Part shown: one piece after another, positions 34,987 through 44,501 of the stretch
Layout: every line of letters begins with the position of its first letter
How positions within the stretch are numbered: the first letter of the stretch is position 1
Assembly (NCBI GenBank): GCA_049323615.1
Contig: JBMOPD010000022.1
Span: 1 to 64,000 of the forward strand
Source of the DNA: JBMOPD01 sp049323615
GTDB taxonomy: Bacteria; Bacillota; Desulfotomaculia; Desulfotomaculales; Desulfocucumaceae
Length of the DNA: 64,000 nt
Direction of reading: 5' to 3'
Made by a program: the position numbers and the translations under genes
The notes under the pieces: generated by a model
The model's database searches: none
What the model was told of the DNA's origin: nothing
Seen by the model: only the letters and a program-made list of their open reading frames with translations

Positions 34987-35763
34987 ATGAAATATAAAAA
35001 TATTCTGTTTAATATTGACGGCAAGGTGGGCCACCTTACCCTGAACCGGCCCGAGAAACGCAACCCGCTTTCAAAGGAAATGCTTGAGGAGATAACCGGC
35101 CTGTTAAAAGAGGTGGGACAGGAAAAAAAGGTCCACGTGGTGATCATCAAAGGGGCCGGCAAGGTGTTTTCGGCGGGGCACGATCTCAGGGAGGTGGCTG
35201 AAGGCAGTCCCCAGGAAGTGCTGCAGATTTTCCAGGCCTGCGGTGAAACCATGCGGGCCATCCGGGACATCCCCCAGCCGGTAATCGCCCAGGTACACGG
35301 CATAGCTACCGCCGGAGGCTGCCAGTTGGTGGCCGCCTGCGACCTGGCGGTGGCCGCCGAGGACGCCCTCTTTGCCACCCCGGGAGCCAAAATAGGCTTT
35401 TTCTGCACCACCCCGGCGGTCTTTTTAAGCCGCAACACAGGCAGGAAAAAGGCCATGGAGATGCTTTTTACCGCCGAGTACATGACGGCCCAGGAGGCCC
35501 TGGCGCACGGCCTGGTAAACAGGGTAGTCCCTCCCGGGGAACTGGAAGATGCCACCAGCCGGCTGGCCAACACCATAGCCGGGTACAGCCTGGCCGCCAT
35601 CGGCCTGGGCAAGCGGGCCTTCTACCAGCAGATCAACATGGAAGACTTCACGGCGTTCAACTACGCCACCGAGGTAATGACCCTGAGCAGCACCACCGAG
35701 GACGCCCGGGAGGGCATCAGGGCCTTCCTGGAAAAAAGGGAGCCCCGCTGGACGAATAAATAA
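34987..35763 (+). CDS. ECHDC3-like crotonase-superfamily protein
   Basis: A 258-residue crotonase fold: GHLTLNRPEKRNPLSKEM, the CoA/oxyanion region FSAGHDLREV, and GIATAGGCQLVAACDLAVAA. The sequence FATPGAKIGFFCTTPAVFLSR and the MLFTAEYMTAQEALAHGLVN block match the ECHDC3 subgroup. Both glutamates that act as acid and base in classical enoyl-CoA hydratase appear changed (Gln in GCQL, Gly in TPGAKIG), so simple hydratase activity is doubtful. It is monocistronic; GAGGAGGAAATAAC precedes the ATG. Confidence 0.8.
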   Translation: MKYKNILFNIDGKVGHLTLNRPEKRNPLSKEMLEEITGLLKEVGQEKKVHVVIIKGAGKVFSAGHDLREVAEGSPQEVLQIFQACGETMRAIRDIPQPVIAQVHGIATAGGCQLVAACDLAVAAEDALFATPGAKIGFFCTTPAVFLSRNTGRKKAMEMLFTAEYMTAQEALAHGLVNRVVPPGELEDATSRLANTIAGYSLAAIGLGKRAFYQQINMEDFTAFNYATEVMTLSSTTEDAREGIRAFLEKREPRWTNK

Positions 35764-35773
35764 AAATATTGTA

Positions 35774-38425
35774 CTACTGCCGGGTAAAGTAATTCAGTGT
35801 ATTGTTCAGTATTGTCGCGCTTTCCGCCCTGGTGGCCCTGTCCCTGGCACGGAACCTCTTTTCACTGTCGCCGCCCATGATGCCGGCGGCAACAACCCTG
35901 GACACCGGGTCCACCGCCCATGAATCAATGGCCCTGCCGTCAACGAACACCCGGGCCGGCTGAATGCCGTCAGCCGGCGGCAGTGACAGCGCCCGGCACA
36001 TCATGGCGGCCATTTCGGCCCTGGTGACCGGGTTTAAGGGACGGAAGGTCCGGTCTTCGTAGCCGGAAATGACGCCCTTTTGGACCGCGGCCAGAATGTA
36101 CCCGCCGGCCCAGCCCGGTATGGCGGCGCTGTCCCGGAAGTTCTGCTGACCCTGCACCGGCTGCCATCCCATAGCCCGGCAGAACATTACCACAAATTCA
36201 GCCCTGGTTATCTGCCTGGACGGCATAAAGGTATTATCCGGGTAGCCGCTGACGATACCAGCCACATACAGCCTGGAAACGGCGTCCGCCGCCCAGTGAC
36301 CGGTCATATCCTTGAAACTGGCGGGCGGCTGTTGATCCCTGACCAGCGCCAGCGGACCCAGTTCCCAGACCCGGCACACTACCTTGCCTTCCCCTTCGTT
36401 GACTCCGGACGGGAGTTCCTGCCATCTTCCCCCGGTGAATTGAATGACGGCCACCCTGCCGCCCTCCCCGGGGGTAAATTTCCATGTTACCTCCGCCGGT
36501 TCGGCCAGGCCGGCTGTGCTAACGCCCAAAGCCTGCAGCCTGACCGCGGAAACCGTATTATACCGCTGGGGCACCGGCCCCGAAAGCTCCCCGCCGTAAG
36601 CGGCGCTTATGGTTGCCGGGCCGCCGAAGGCATTATTGCCAAACCTTACGGTCAGTTCCCCCAGGGTCAGTGTCGCCGGCTGCCCGGGGCTGTACTGAAC
36701 CGCAGCCTGGTCCTCGGACCTGACCGCAACCGGTATCACCGCCGAATGGTATCCGAAAGAAATTTTTATTTCACCCACTCCCGGACTGGCCGATGCCTTA
36801 AAGCGTCCGTTTTCCAACAGACCCAGGGCGGGGTCAACAGACACGGTGTAATTGCCGGCGGGAAGCGCATAGTCCACTCCGTCATTGCCGGCGGCAACAA
36901 CCTTCAGCTCAACCGAACCGCCCGGAGGAACAACAAGCGAAGAGGGTTCGGCGGTAATTTTTTTGAAATCTGCCGGGCCCAGCACCCGGACATCCTTCGT
37001 GCCTTTCACCCCGCCGAGACTGGCCGATATCACCGCCGGCCCGCTGTCCCTGGCGATAAAGGCGTTCTTTACAAAGGACCCCGGACCGGAGGTTACCGAA
37101 AATTTCACTTTTTCCTGGGCAACCGGGTAGGGATTGTAATGGGAGTCATAGCCATGCGCTGTAAAAGTGATCTTTTCACCCGGAAAAACCTGGTCGGGCC
37201 CCTTCAGCGCCAGTCCGGCCAGAGTGCCCCGGGGAGCGCTGGAGAAAAACCCCAGGGCGGTGGGCACCAGTCTCTGCACTTCTTTCTGGGGCCTGTTTAC
37301 CAGCACCGGCTTTTCCTCTCCCAGGGGCCTGACGGCCAGGGTGGCGGATCCGCCTCCATCCAGGTTCAGCGCCCGCTCAACCCCCAGGCCGGCCATGTAC
37401 TCCGCCAGTTCACCCAGGGTAACCCCCCTGCTGCCGCCGCTCTTTTCCACCGTCACAATAAACAGTTTTTTCCTGTCGGCAGAATACCCGACAGCCGTTC
37501 TGGCATTGGGACCGTTAATATCACCGGGATAATTGCTCATTGGCCGACCCTTGTCCACAAGCAGCGACCAGCCCCCGGTGCCGGCCCAAAGCTTATCCCC
37601 TTCCGGCGCCACGGTGTAATCGAGGGTTATTTTGTCTCCCACCTTGATATTTGCTTTTATATACTCCGCCGCACTTCCCCTGCCCGCCAGCACGTACCCG
37701 TTTTCGGGAATGGCCTTTCCGGCCTGGTTGACCAGTATCTCGGAAACAACGTTATTACTTACAAAGACCTCCGCCACGTTGTCCTGATCATCTATTTTAC
37801 CCCTGCTTATCCCGCCCCAGAACCGGTTGTACATCAGCAGGGTATGATCATGGGAATTTTTTTCCCCGGACTGAAAGTAAGAGGGCTTGTTTATGCCCGC
37901 CAGGGGAAACATGGCCCCGTTGCGGGCCGTCACCTTCCCGCTGAAGTTGAAAACCTCTATTAAAGGAACGCCGTCCTTGTTAATTGCCCAGCCGAACATG
38001 TCGTCCCTGAGGGGAGGGCTGGTGATCAGCCGTCCGTCCTTGTACGTCATCCCGATGGGCCTTCCGCTCTCGACCATCTGGAAAAAATCCGCGTTAACGG
38101 CGGCAACCGCCCCGGCGCCTACCGCCATGTCGGTAACCCTGGCATTTTTGCTCAGAGTCCCGTCCGCACCCACCAGGGTGTTTATTTTTAAATAGGGGTT
38201 GCTCAGGTCGGCCTTCATGACATAGATCAGCGCCTGACCCCCGCCCACCGTTACCAGGTGTTTTTCCAGCACCAGGCCTTCAGCCACCGGCCTTTTCTCC
38301 AGGACCCGGTCATTTTGCAGCGCGGCCGGCGCCGGGTACGGCAACAAAAGACATAAAAAAACCAGTGCCGCAATGAGGCCGGTTATTCGTCCCGGTGTCG
38401 GTTTTCTGCTGATTAAATTTTTCAA
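35774..38425 (-). CDS. Phosphodiester glycosidase-like exoprotein with three SLH domains
   Basis: About 883 residues. The TTG at 38425, 9 bases after GGGAGGGG, starts a signal peptide (hydrophobic to about residue 33). The NAGPA-type phosphodiester-glycosidase domain lies at about 60-390 (AAVNADFFQM; AGTGGWSLLVDKG; NARTAVGYSADRKKLFIVTV; LGVERALNLDGGGSATLAV). A beta-rich middle follows, then three SLH repeats in the last 190 residues (GYPDNTFMPSRQITRAEF; GYEDRTFRPLNPVTRAEM; FRARDRATRAES). It is an S-layer-anchored cell-surface hydrolase, probably acting on a glycan phosphodiester or as an envelope-remodelling factor. Confidence 0.85.
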   Translation of the reverse strand: MKNLISRKPTPGRITGLIAALVFLCLLLPYPAPAALQNDRVLEKRPVAEGLVLEKHLVTVGGGQALIYVMKADLSNPYLKINTLVGADGTLSKNARVTDMAVGAGAVAAVNADFFQMVESGRPIGMTYKDGRLITSPPLRDDMFGWAINKDGVPLIEVFNFSGKVTARNGAMFPLAGINKPSYFQSGEKNSHDHTLLMYNRFWGGISRGKIDDQDNVAEVFVSNNVVSEILVNQAGKAIPENGYVLAGRGSAAEYIKANIKVGDKITLDYTVAPEGDKLWAGTGGWSLLVDKGRPMSNYPGDINGPNARTAVGYSADRKKLFIVTVEKSGGSRGVTLGELAEYMAGLGVERALNLDGGGSATLAVRPLGEEKPVLVNRPQKEVQRLVPTALGFFSSAPRGTLAGLALKGPDQVFPGEKITFTAHGYDSHYNPYPVAQEKVKFSVTSGPGSFVKNAFIARDSGPAVISASLGGVKGTKDVRVLGPADFKKITAEPSSLVVPPGGSVELKVVAAGNDGVDYALPAGNYTVSVDPALGLLENGRFKASASPGVGEIKISFGYHSAVIPVAVRSEDQAAVQYSPGQPATLTLGELTVRFGNNAFGGPATISAAYGGELSGPVPQRYNTVSAVRLQALGVSTAGLAEPAEVTWKFTPGEGGRVAVIQFTGGRWQELPSGVNEGEGKVVCRVWELGPLALVRDQQPPASFKDMTGHWAADAVSRLYVAGIVSGYPDNTFMPSRQITRAEFVVMFCRAMGWQPVQGQQNFRDSAAIPGWAGGYILAAVQKGVISGYEDRTFRPLNPVTRAEMAAMMCRALSLPPADGIQPARVFVDGRAIDSWAVDPVSRVVAAGIMGGDSEKRFRARDRATRAESATILNNTLNYFTRQ

Positions 38426-38521
38426 AATCTGTCCCCTCCCGCTGGTGTCGATTTTTGTATTCCTAACAGGTAAATACGTGGTAAACCGGGGTTTTGTAAC
38501 TGCCGCAGCAAAAAAAAACAA

Positions 38522-38553
38522 AAAAGCCACGTTATAGAAATAACGTTGCTTTT
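38522..38553 (-). terminator. Terminator of the glycosyltransferase gene
   Basis: AAAAGC.ACGTTAT, short loop, ATAACGT.GCTTTT followed by a long T run on the minus strand. It separates the glycosyltransferase gene from the SLH protein gene. Confidence 0.7.
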
Positions 38554-38649
38554 ATAATTCGACATTTTTCAAGTTAAATCCTTTTATGTATATACAAACC
38601 TGCCCTGAAAAATGCTGTTAAAAATTATCTCCTGTCTCCCTCTGAAATA

Positions 38650-39897
38650 TCACTCCAGAGATGTAATGGAAATGCCCCGGGTATGCAGAGTGTGCGCCCA
38701 CTCGGACTGGTTGCCGTGCTTGATCAGCCCCATAATGGTTACCGGGAACCAGGTCAAACCGTATATCGGATAGGTTATGTAATAGTAATAAGCCTTCCGC
38801 GGAGCGCCCTCCAGGTACAGCCCCAGCATCGGGTAACAGTAGCCTACGACCCCGAACAGCGCCCAAAACCAGCCCGGCATCAAAGCGGTTATGGGAGAGG
38901 CATAAATGGGCTCAGGGAAAAAGGAGGCCACAAAGGTAATGACTATGTTAAACAACATGGTCATAATCAAAAACGGCTGGAAGAGGTAGATGGCGCCGTC
39001 AATGGGATACCACTTTTTCTCCCTGATGCCCTTTTTCAAAAGCGGGATCATATACCTCAGGGCGACGTCCCAGTGTCCCTGCAGCCAGCGGGTGCGCTGT
39101 CTCCAGGTTTGGGAAAAATGCACCGGCTTTTCATCATATACCTTGCAGTCGTGAGCCCAGGATGTCTTTATCCCGTTGAGGAGGAGCTTCATGGTAAACT
39201 CCAGGTCCTCGGTCAGGCAGGTGGCTCCCCAGCCGTACTTTTTGAGCGTGTTGTAGTCCAGGCAAAGGCCGGTCCCGCCCAGGGCGTTGGACAGGCCCAA
39301 ATTGTAACGGGCCAGCTGCCACATCCTGTTCATTGACCAGTAAGCGGTGGCGTAGCAGGCGGTAACCCACGAGTCGTTGGGATTCTTGGTATCCAGGTAA
39401 CCCTGGATGGACAGGTAACCCTGTTTCAGCTTGGCGTTCATTTCCAGCAGGAAATTGGAAGACACCACGTTGTCCGCGTCAAAAACACAGATGGCGTCAT
39501 ACTGCCTGTCTTCCATCTTATATAATTCGTTAAACATCCATTCCAGGGCGTATCCTTTACCGCGCAATTTTGAGTAGCGCTCAAAAACATTTACCCCTTC
39601 CTGGCGGGCCACATTTGCGGTATTGTCTGTGCAGTTGTCAGCAATAATGTATATATCGAAAAGCTCCGGGGGGTAATTGAGTTTTTTCAGACTTTCTATA
39701 TGGTAGCGGATAACTGCCTCTTCATTGTGGGCTGCGGTTATTAGAGCAAATCGTTTGGTTGGGGTATAATCCTTTTCCTCTTCATGCTTTTTCCAACCAA
39801 AAATTGATACAAAGTAGTAGTACATTAAAACAAACAGGATTACCGCTTCGGATATGGTCACAATAACTGTAAGCGCGTTGAATAACAAACCGTCCAA
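38650..39897 (-). CDS. Processive family 2 glycosyltransferase
   Basis: A 415-residue membrane glycosyltransferase: an N-terminal helix (about 8-28), then a GT-A domain with LITAAHNEE, IYIIADNCTDNTA, a DAD metal motif (CVFDADNVV), the TED catalytic base (CLTEDLEF) and QRTRWLQGHW (Q-x-x-R-W). C-terminal membrane helices follow (about 295-390). This is the layout of cellulose-, hyaluronan- and poly-N-acetylglucosamine-synthase-like enzymes. It makes or extends a surface polysaccharide; the sugar is unknown. The TTG start follows AAAGGGG. It lies next to the SLH-anchored protein gene. Confidence 0.85.
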   Translation of the reverse strand: MDGLLFNALTVIVTISEAVILFVLMYYYFVSIFGWKKHEEEKDYTPTKRFALITAAHNEEAVIRYHIESLKKLNYPPELFDIYIIADNCTDNTANVARQEGVNVFERYSKLRGKGYALEWMFNELYKMEDRQYDAICVFDADNVVSSNFLLEMNAKLKQGYLSIQGYLDTKNPNDSWVTACYATAYWSMNRMWQLARYNLGLSNALGGTGLCLDYNTLKKYGWGATCLTEDLEFTMKLLLNGIKTSWAHDCKVYDEKPVHFSQTWRQRTRWLQGHWDVALRYMIPLLKKGIREKKWYPIDGAIYLFQPFLIMTMLFNIVITFVASFFPEPIYASPITALMPGWFWALFGVVGYCYPMLGLYLEGAPRKAYYYYITYPIYGLTWFPVTIMGLIKHGNQSEWAHTLHTRGISITSLE

Positions 39898-40377
39898 AGC
39901 ATAACCCCTTTCTCCAAATATTTAAATTTAGTTTGTCCCTTCTTTTAGAAGCTTATTCCATCAAGCCTCCTGACATTCCTCTATCAGACCTTTTTTTGTA
40001 AATTTTACCATACTTTATCTGTCCGGTTAAAAAAATACACCCCTCTCAATTTTTGCATCCCTCCCTGAGTTTTAGTATTCTCTATATTTCCTCAAAATCC
40101 TTCATTAACGTAAAAAAACCTCAATTCGAGTGGTGGGTATTATTGGAACTAATACAAAGTATATATTACCACTTACTTACCACACAGTCCAGCATTTTTT
40201 TGGTGATTTTTCAATCAAATAACTTTTTAAATCAAAAGAAAACTTAGATTTATTCAACCAATTAAAGCGGCTATATTTCATCCAACACATCAACATTTTT
40301 TATAAGTTGTCAGTTATGTTTAAATATTTGTCTGATATTTTTAAATAACATAAATTATCTATGGTTTTAAACGATAA
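39898..40377. other. AT-rich intergenic region, no gene recognised
   Basis: About 480 bases of strongly AT-rich sequence between two minus-strand genes, containing the promoter of the glycosyltransferase gene by position. A 64-codon ORF on the plus strand has no ribosome site and low-complexity composition. No structured element is seen. Confidence 0.5.
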
Positions 40378-41886
40378 CTATAAAGTTGCCGCGGGCAGGG
40401 GAGAAACCATGCGCCTTTTGCTCAGCAGGGATATTATTACTTCCTTGTCGTTAAAGGGGATCGCTTTGTCATAATAGAGTTGTGCTGTTTCATGACCCTT
40501 ACCGGCCACAAAGACCACATCATTTTCCCCGGCCAGTTCCAAGGCGGTTTTTATGGCATCATAGCGGTCGGTAATTATGTAGTAATCCCTGCCAAGTTCT
40601 TTTTGACAGCGCTTGAAACCGATTTCAATTTCCCCGGCAACCTTCTCCGGGCTTTCTCCGTACATGTTATCGGTGGTGATTATGCTTATATCGGCGTACC
40701 TGGCCGCAATCTCCCCCATTACGGACCGCTTGGACCTGTCCTTGCCTCCCTCGCAGCCGAAGACCACAATACTTCTGGATCCCGGGCCCTTTTCGTAATA
40801 TGTCAATAATTTAGCCAGTCCGTCCGGGTTGTGCGCAAAATCAACCACTACGGTAAATGGCTGCCCGTAGTCTATTCTTTCAAACCGGCCGGGTACACTG
40901 GTGAGGCTTAGCAGTCCCTTTTTCACTATTTCCATGTCAAACCCGCGGTCACAGGCGTAGGCGATGGCCGCCAGGGCGTTATATATGTTGGCCCTGCCGG
41001 GCAGGCTTAAGTGCATTCTGGCAATATGACTGCCTTTTATATTAAGGTCAAAAGAGCACCCGTTGACGCCCAGGGTCACGTTATAGGCCCTGACCTCGGC
41101 CGGGCCGTCAATCCCGTACGTCAACAAGGGAATCGATAATTTTTCAGTAAAGAAGTGGCTGTGGGGATCATCGCTGTTGATTATGGCCACCTTTTTTTTC
41201 TTCCTGCCCTCGATCCCGGCAATCTCAAAAAGCCTGCGCTTTGATTTGAGATAACTTTCAAAATCATTGTGAAAATCAAAATGGTCATGGGTGATGTTGG
41301 ACAGTATAACGGCGTCAAATTCACAACCGTCCACCCGGTAGAGGTCCAGGGCGTGGGAGGACACTTCCATCACCACGGCCTCCACCCCCGAGTCCACCAT
41401 TTCCCGGCAGAGTTCTTGCAGCTTTAACGAATCCGGAGTGGTCCTCTCGGACTTGAGAATCCTGTCCATAAACCTGTAATTTATTGTTCCTATCACTCCG
41501 GCATTGACTCCAGCGGCCTTCAATATTGCTTCTATCATGTATGTTATGGTGGTTTTCCCATTTGTCCCGGTCACGCCCACCAACTCCAGTTGAGCAGTGG
41601 GGTTGCCATAAAAAAAACTGCCAGCCCTGGCCTGGGCCAGCCTGGCGTTTTCCACGAACAACTTGGTACACCGGCAGGGAACGTCCCTTTCCAGCACCAG
41701 CGCCACCGCTCCCCTGGCCAGCGCCTCCGGGGCATATTTATGCCCGTCTGTCTTCAGTCCGGGGATGCAGATAAACAGGGCGCCCTTTTGTACTTCCTTG
41801 GAATTGATTGTTATCTGGCTGATTTCAAGGGATACGTCCCCGCAAGGGGCGGCGCCTATTGCCTCGCTGAGGGCAGATAAAAGCAT
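40378..41886 (-). CDS. MurE-like Mur ligase with altered specificity motif
   Basis: A 502-residue Mur-ligase: N-terminal UDP-binding domain (ITINSKEVQKGALFICIPG), ATPase domain with VTGTNGKTTITYMIEAIL, the MurE block TTPDSLKLQELCREMVDSG and VMEVSSHALDLYRVDG, SNITHDHFDFH, and the C-terminal domain FEGRK-type region through VVDFAHNPDGL. In MurE the DNPR motif selects meso-diaminopimelate; here the same place reads TTDNMYGESP. The acidic partner or amino acid added may thus differ from the housekeeping MurE. It stands alone, outside any dcw cluster. The ATG follows GGAGGAATTG. Confidence 0.8.
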   Translation of the reverse strand: MLLSALSEAIGAAPCGDVSLEISQITINSKEVQKGALFICIPGLKTDGHKYAPEALARGAVALVLERDVPCRCTKLFVENARLAQARAGSFFYGNPTAQLELVGVTGTNGKTTITYMIEAILKAAGVNAGVIGTINYRFMDRILKSERTTPDSLKLQELCREMVDSGVEAVVMEVSSHALDLYRVDGCEFDAVILSNITHDHFDFHNDFESYLKSKRRLFEIAGIEGRKKKKVAIINSDDPHSHFFTEKLSIPLLTYGIDGPAEVRAYNVTLGVNGCSFDLNIKGSHIARMHLSLPGRANIYNALAAIAYACDRGFDMEIVKKGLLSLTSVPGRFERIDYGQPFTVVVDFAHNPDGLAKLLTYYEKGPGSRSIVVFGCEGGKDRSKRSVMGEIAARYADISIITTDNMYGESPEKVAGEIEIGFKRCQKELGRDYYIITDRYDAIKTALELAGENDVVFVAGKGHETAQLYYDKAIPFNDKEVIISLLSKRRMVSPLPAATL

Positions 41887-42046
41887 TTTGTCAATTCCTC
41901 CGTATTTTTTGTTGTCATTCCCCGAACTTCTGGTTGCTCCCGTCACCGGCTGATGAGCCGGAGATTTACAGGAAAAATAGCCGGAACATCAAAGAGTTCA
42001 TTAATTATTCAACATTCTCCATGTTATTCCTTCTGTGAGACCGCCA

Positions 42047-42087
42047 AAAGAAAAGGCCGTTACGGATAAAATTTATCCATAACGGCC
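42047..42087 (-). terminator. Terminator of the 2-oxoacid oxidoreductase operon
   Basis: GGCCGTTA.GGATAAA stem of about 16 pairs with one mismatch, followed on the minus strand by TTTTCTTTT. It lies about 50 bases after the last subunit gene. Confidence 0.75.
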
Positions 42088-42137
42088 GGAGGATGAAACT
42101 GATTCCGGTGTCGGGCAATACCCGCCGCCGGAACTCG

Positions 42138-42707
42138 TTAACATGCCTTGTACTGCCTGGCCGCTTTCCGTGACCGCACCGCCTCTGCTCCCTCCAGCAT
42201 GGCCTGCCTGTTGGCTGACAGGGTATGCCGGCGGTGCGGGGGCAGAACCTTCTCCAGCGCCCGTATAACCGCGTCGGGCGGGAGTATCCCGGTTACTTCC
42301 AGGTATGCGCCCAGCATAACCATGTTCGCCGCCCGGTCCAGCCCTGCCTTGACGGCCAGCTCGTTGGCCGGGACCCGGTAGACCTTGATGTCCTTGCGCT
42401 TCGGCTGGGCCTTGACCAAAGAGGAATTGACCAGCAGCAGCCCGCCCGGCTTTATCCTGGGCTCAAATTTCAGCAGGCTGGGCAGGTTGAAAATCAAAGC
42501 GGATGAAAACTTCTCCACCACCGGTGAAAATATATCCTCATCGGAGATTATAGCGGTGCAGTGGGCCGTCCCGCCGCGCATTTCGGCCCCGTATGAAGGT
42601 ATCCAGGCCACTTCCCTGCTTTCCAGCATGCCGGCGTAAGCCAGCAACTGCCCGGTAAGCAGCACTCCCTGCCCGCCAAAACCGGCCACCAATACTTCTT
42701 CCGGCAT
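42138..42707 (-). CDS. 2-oxoacid:ferredoxin oxidoreductase, gamma subunit
   Basis: A 189-residue subunit with the opening EEVLVAGFGGQGVLLTGQLLAYAG and the downstream PSYGAEMRGGTAHC, typical of the gamma domain of 2-oxoglutarate/2-oxoisovalerate:acceptor oxidoreductases (KorC/VorA type). It contacts CoA and the alpha subunit. The ATG at 42707 is chosen after GGAAGGGGTG, rather than an in-frame start within the beta gene. It is the last gene of the operon. Confidence 0.88.
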   Translation of the reverse strand: MPEEVLVAGFGGQGVLLTGQLLAYAGMLESREVAWIPSYGAEMRGGTAHCTAIISDEDIFSPVVEKFSSALIFNLPSLLKFEPRIKPGGLLLVNSSLVKAQPKRKDIKVYRVPANELAVKAGLDRAANMVMLGAYLEVTGILPPDAVIRALEKVLPPHRRHTLSANRQAMLEGAEAVRSRKAARQYKAC

Positions 42708-42709
42708 AA

Positions 42710-43453
42710 CTACACCCCTTCCGCCACCCTGTATTCCCCGGGGGGATAATAGGGCAGCATGTTCTTTTCCAGCCATCCCATGGCCTCCACCGGCTTGAGG
42801 CCCCAGTTTGTGGGGCAGGCGGACAGCACTTCCACCATGGAAAAGCCCAACCCCTTCATCTGCGTTTCAAAGGCCCTTTTGATGGCCCGCCTGGCTTTAA
42901 GTATTTCCTTCGGGCTGTGGGTGGAGACCCGGGCCAGATAGGCGGGCCCGTTCAGCGTGGCCAGCATTTCCATCATCCTGATGGGATAACCCATACTGCC
43001 GACATCCCGCCCCGCCGGAGAAGTGGAGGTAACCTGGCCCGGCAGGGTGGTGGGGGCCAGCTGCCCCCCGGTCATGCCGTAGTTGGCGTTGTTGATAAAG
43101 ATTACCGTTATTTTTTCTCCCCGGGCCGCCGCGTGCACTGTTTCGGCCAGCCCGATGGAGGCCAGGTCCCCATCTCCCTGGTAGGTGAACACCAGGCTGT
43201 CCGGCAGTACCCTCTTGATGCCCGTGGCCACCGCCGGGGCGCGGCCATGGGCGGCCTGCTGCATATCCAGATTGAAGTAGTTGTAAGCTATTACCGAACA
43301 GCCCACCGAGGCCACGCCCACGGTTTTTTCACGCACCGCCAGCTCGTCTATCACCTCGGCCACCAGGCGGTGGATGATTCCGTGGGTGCAGCCGGGACAG
43401 TAATGGAAGGGGGCTTCGGTAAGAGCCTCAGGCCGGCCTGTGGCAGCTTTCAT
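42710..43453 (-). CDS. 2-oxoacid:ferredoxin oxidoreductase, beta (TPP) subunit
   Basis: A 247-residue thiamine-diphosphate subunit: FHYCPGCTHGIIHRL, VGCSVIAYNYFN, HGRAPAVATGIKR, the TPP motif TYQGDGDLASIGLAE with INNANYGMTGGQ, and the C-terminal ACPTNWGLKPVEAM. It decarboxylates a 2-oxoacid and passes electrons to the ferredoxin subunit. The ATG after GGGAGGTG is preferred to a GTG three codons earlier. It overlaps the alpha gene by 26 bases. Confidence 0.9.
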   Translation of the reverse strand: MKAATGRPEALTEAPFHYCPGCTHGIIHRLVAEVIDELAVREKTVGVASVGCSVIAYNYFNLDMQQAAHGRAPAVATGIKRVLPDSLVFTYQGDGDLASIGLAETVHAAARGEKITVIFINNANYGMTGGQLAPTTLPGQVTSTSPAGRDVGSMGYPIRMMEMLATLNGPAYLARVSTHSPKEILKARRAIKRAFETQMKGLGFSMVEVLSACPTNWGLKPVEAMGWLEKNMLPYYPPGEYRVAEGV

Positions 43454-44501
43454 GGCGGGCACCTCCCAGCTTCAGTATTTCCCGGTAAATGTCTTCGGCA
43501 AAGGGAACCATGCCACCGCCGCGGCCGTAAAAATGAACAGGCAGCCGGCAGGAAAGGGCCAGCCGGACATCCTCCACCATCTGGCCGTAGTTCATTTCCA
43601 CCGTCAGCACCGTCCCGGCCCTGGCGGCGGCGATGCTCAGCAGGTCGGCCGGAAAGGGCCACAGGGTGATGGGCCTGAACAAACCGGCGGCGATGCCGTC
43701 GGCCCGGGCCGCCCTGACGGCCGCCTTGGCGATGCGGGCGGTACTGCCGAAGGCCACCACCAGCACCTCGGCGTCCTCGGTCAGGTAGCTCTGGCCCCGG
43801 GCCTCTCTCGTGCTGATCAGACGATATTTTTCCTGCAGGCGGAGGTTGTGCCGCTCCAGGTCGGCGGCATCCATAAAGAAGGAGGTGACTGCATTTTTGG
43901 CCCTGTTACGGCAGCCGGTGGTGGCCCAGCTTTTTTCGGGCAGGCCGCAGCGATAAGGCGGCAGTTCCACCGCTTCCATCATCTGGCCCAGGATCCCGTC
44001 CCCCAGAATAATCACGGGATTGCGGTATTCATCGGCCAGGTCGAAGGCCAGGCAGGTCAGGTCCACCATTTCCTGGACGGTGCCGGGGGCCAGCACCGGC
44101 AGGCGGTAGTCCCCGTGGCCGCCGCCCCGGGTGGCCTGGAAGTAATCGGACTGGGAGGGCTGAATTCCTCCCAGCCCCGGCCCTCCCCGCATTATATTGA
44201 CAATCACACAGGGCAGTTCCGCCCCGGCTATATAGGAGATGCCCTCCTGCTTCAGGCTTATCCCCGGCCCCGAGGAGGATGTCATCACCCTGGCCCCGGC
44301 CCCGGCGGCCCCGTAAACCATGTTGATGGCGGCAACTTCGCTTTCGGCCTGCAAAAAGACCCCGCCGGCCTCGGGCAGCCGCCGGGCCAGGTACTCGGAA
44401 ATCTCGGTCTGGGGGGTAATGGGATAACCGAAGAAGTACCGGCAACCGGCCCTTACGGCCGCTTCAGCCAACGCTTCATTGCCCTTCATAAGTACTTTCA
44501 C
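43428..44501 (-). CDS. 2-oxoacid:ferredoxin oxidoreductase, alpha subunit
   Basis: A 357-residue subunit of the KorA/VorB type: MKGNEALAEAAVRAGCRYFF, GYPITPQTEISEYL, QAESEVAAINMVYGAAGAGA, TSSSGPGISLKQEGISY, and GGPGLGGIQPSQSDYFQA. The closeness to VorB-like proteins suggests 2-oxoisovalerate or 2-oxoglutarate, which cannot be separated here. The GTG start follows GGGAGGAATCGGC and overlaps the stop of the ferredoxin subunit (GTGA), showing translational coupling. Confidence 0.9.
   Translation of the reverse strand: MKVLMKGNEALAEAAVRAGCRYFFGYPITPQTEISEYLARRLPEAGGVFLQAESEVAAINMVYGAAGAGARVMTSSSGPGISLKQEGISYIAGAELPCVIVNIMRGGPGLGGIQPSQSDYFQATRGGGHGDYRLPVLAPGTVQEMVDLTCLAFDLADEYRNPVIILGDGILGQMMEAVELPPYRCGLPEKSWATTGCRNRAKNAVTSFFMDAADLERHNLRLQEKYRLISTREARGQSYLTEDAEVLVVAFGSTARIAKAAVRAARADGIAAGLFRPITLWPFPADLLSIAAARAGTVLTVEMNYGQMVEDVRLALSCRLPVHFYGRGGGMVPFAEDIYREILKLGGARHESCHRPA

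Noticed and set aside
36080..37963. 627-codon open frame antisense to the SLH glycosidase gene
   Set aside because: Same reason: a shadow of a clear gene with signal peptide, catalytic domain and SLH repeats on the other strand.
40053..40247. 64-codon plus-strand ORF in the AT-rich gap before the MurE-like gene
   Set aside because: No ribosome site, low-complexity AT-rich composition, no recognisable features.
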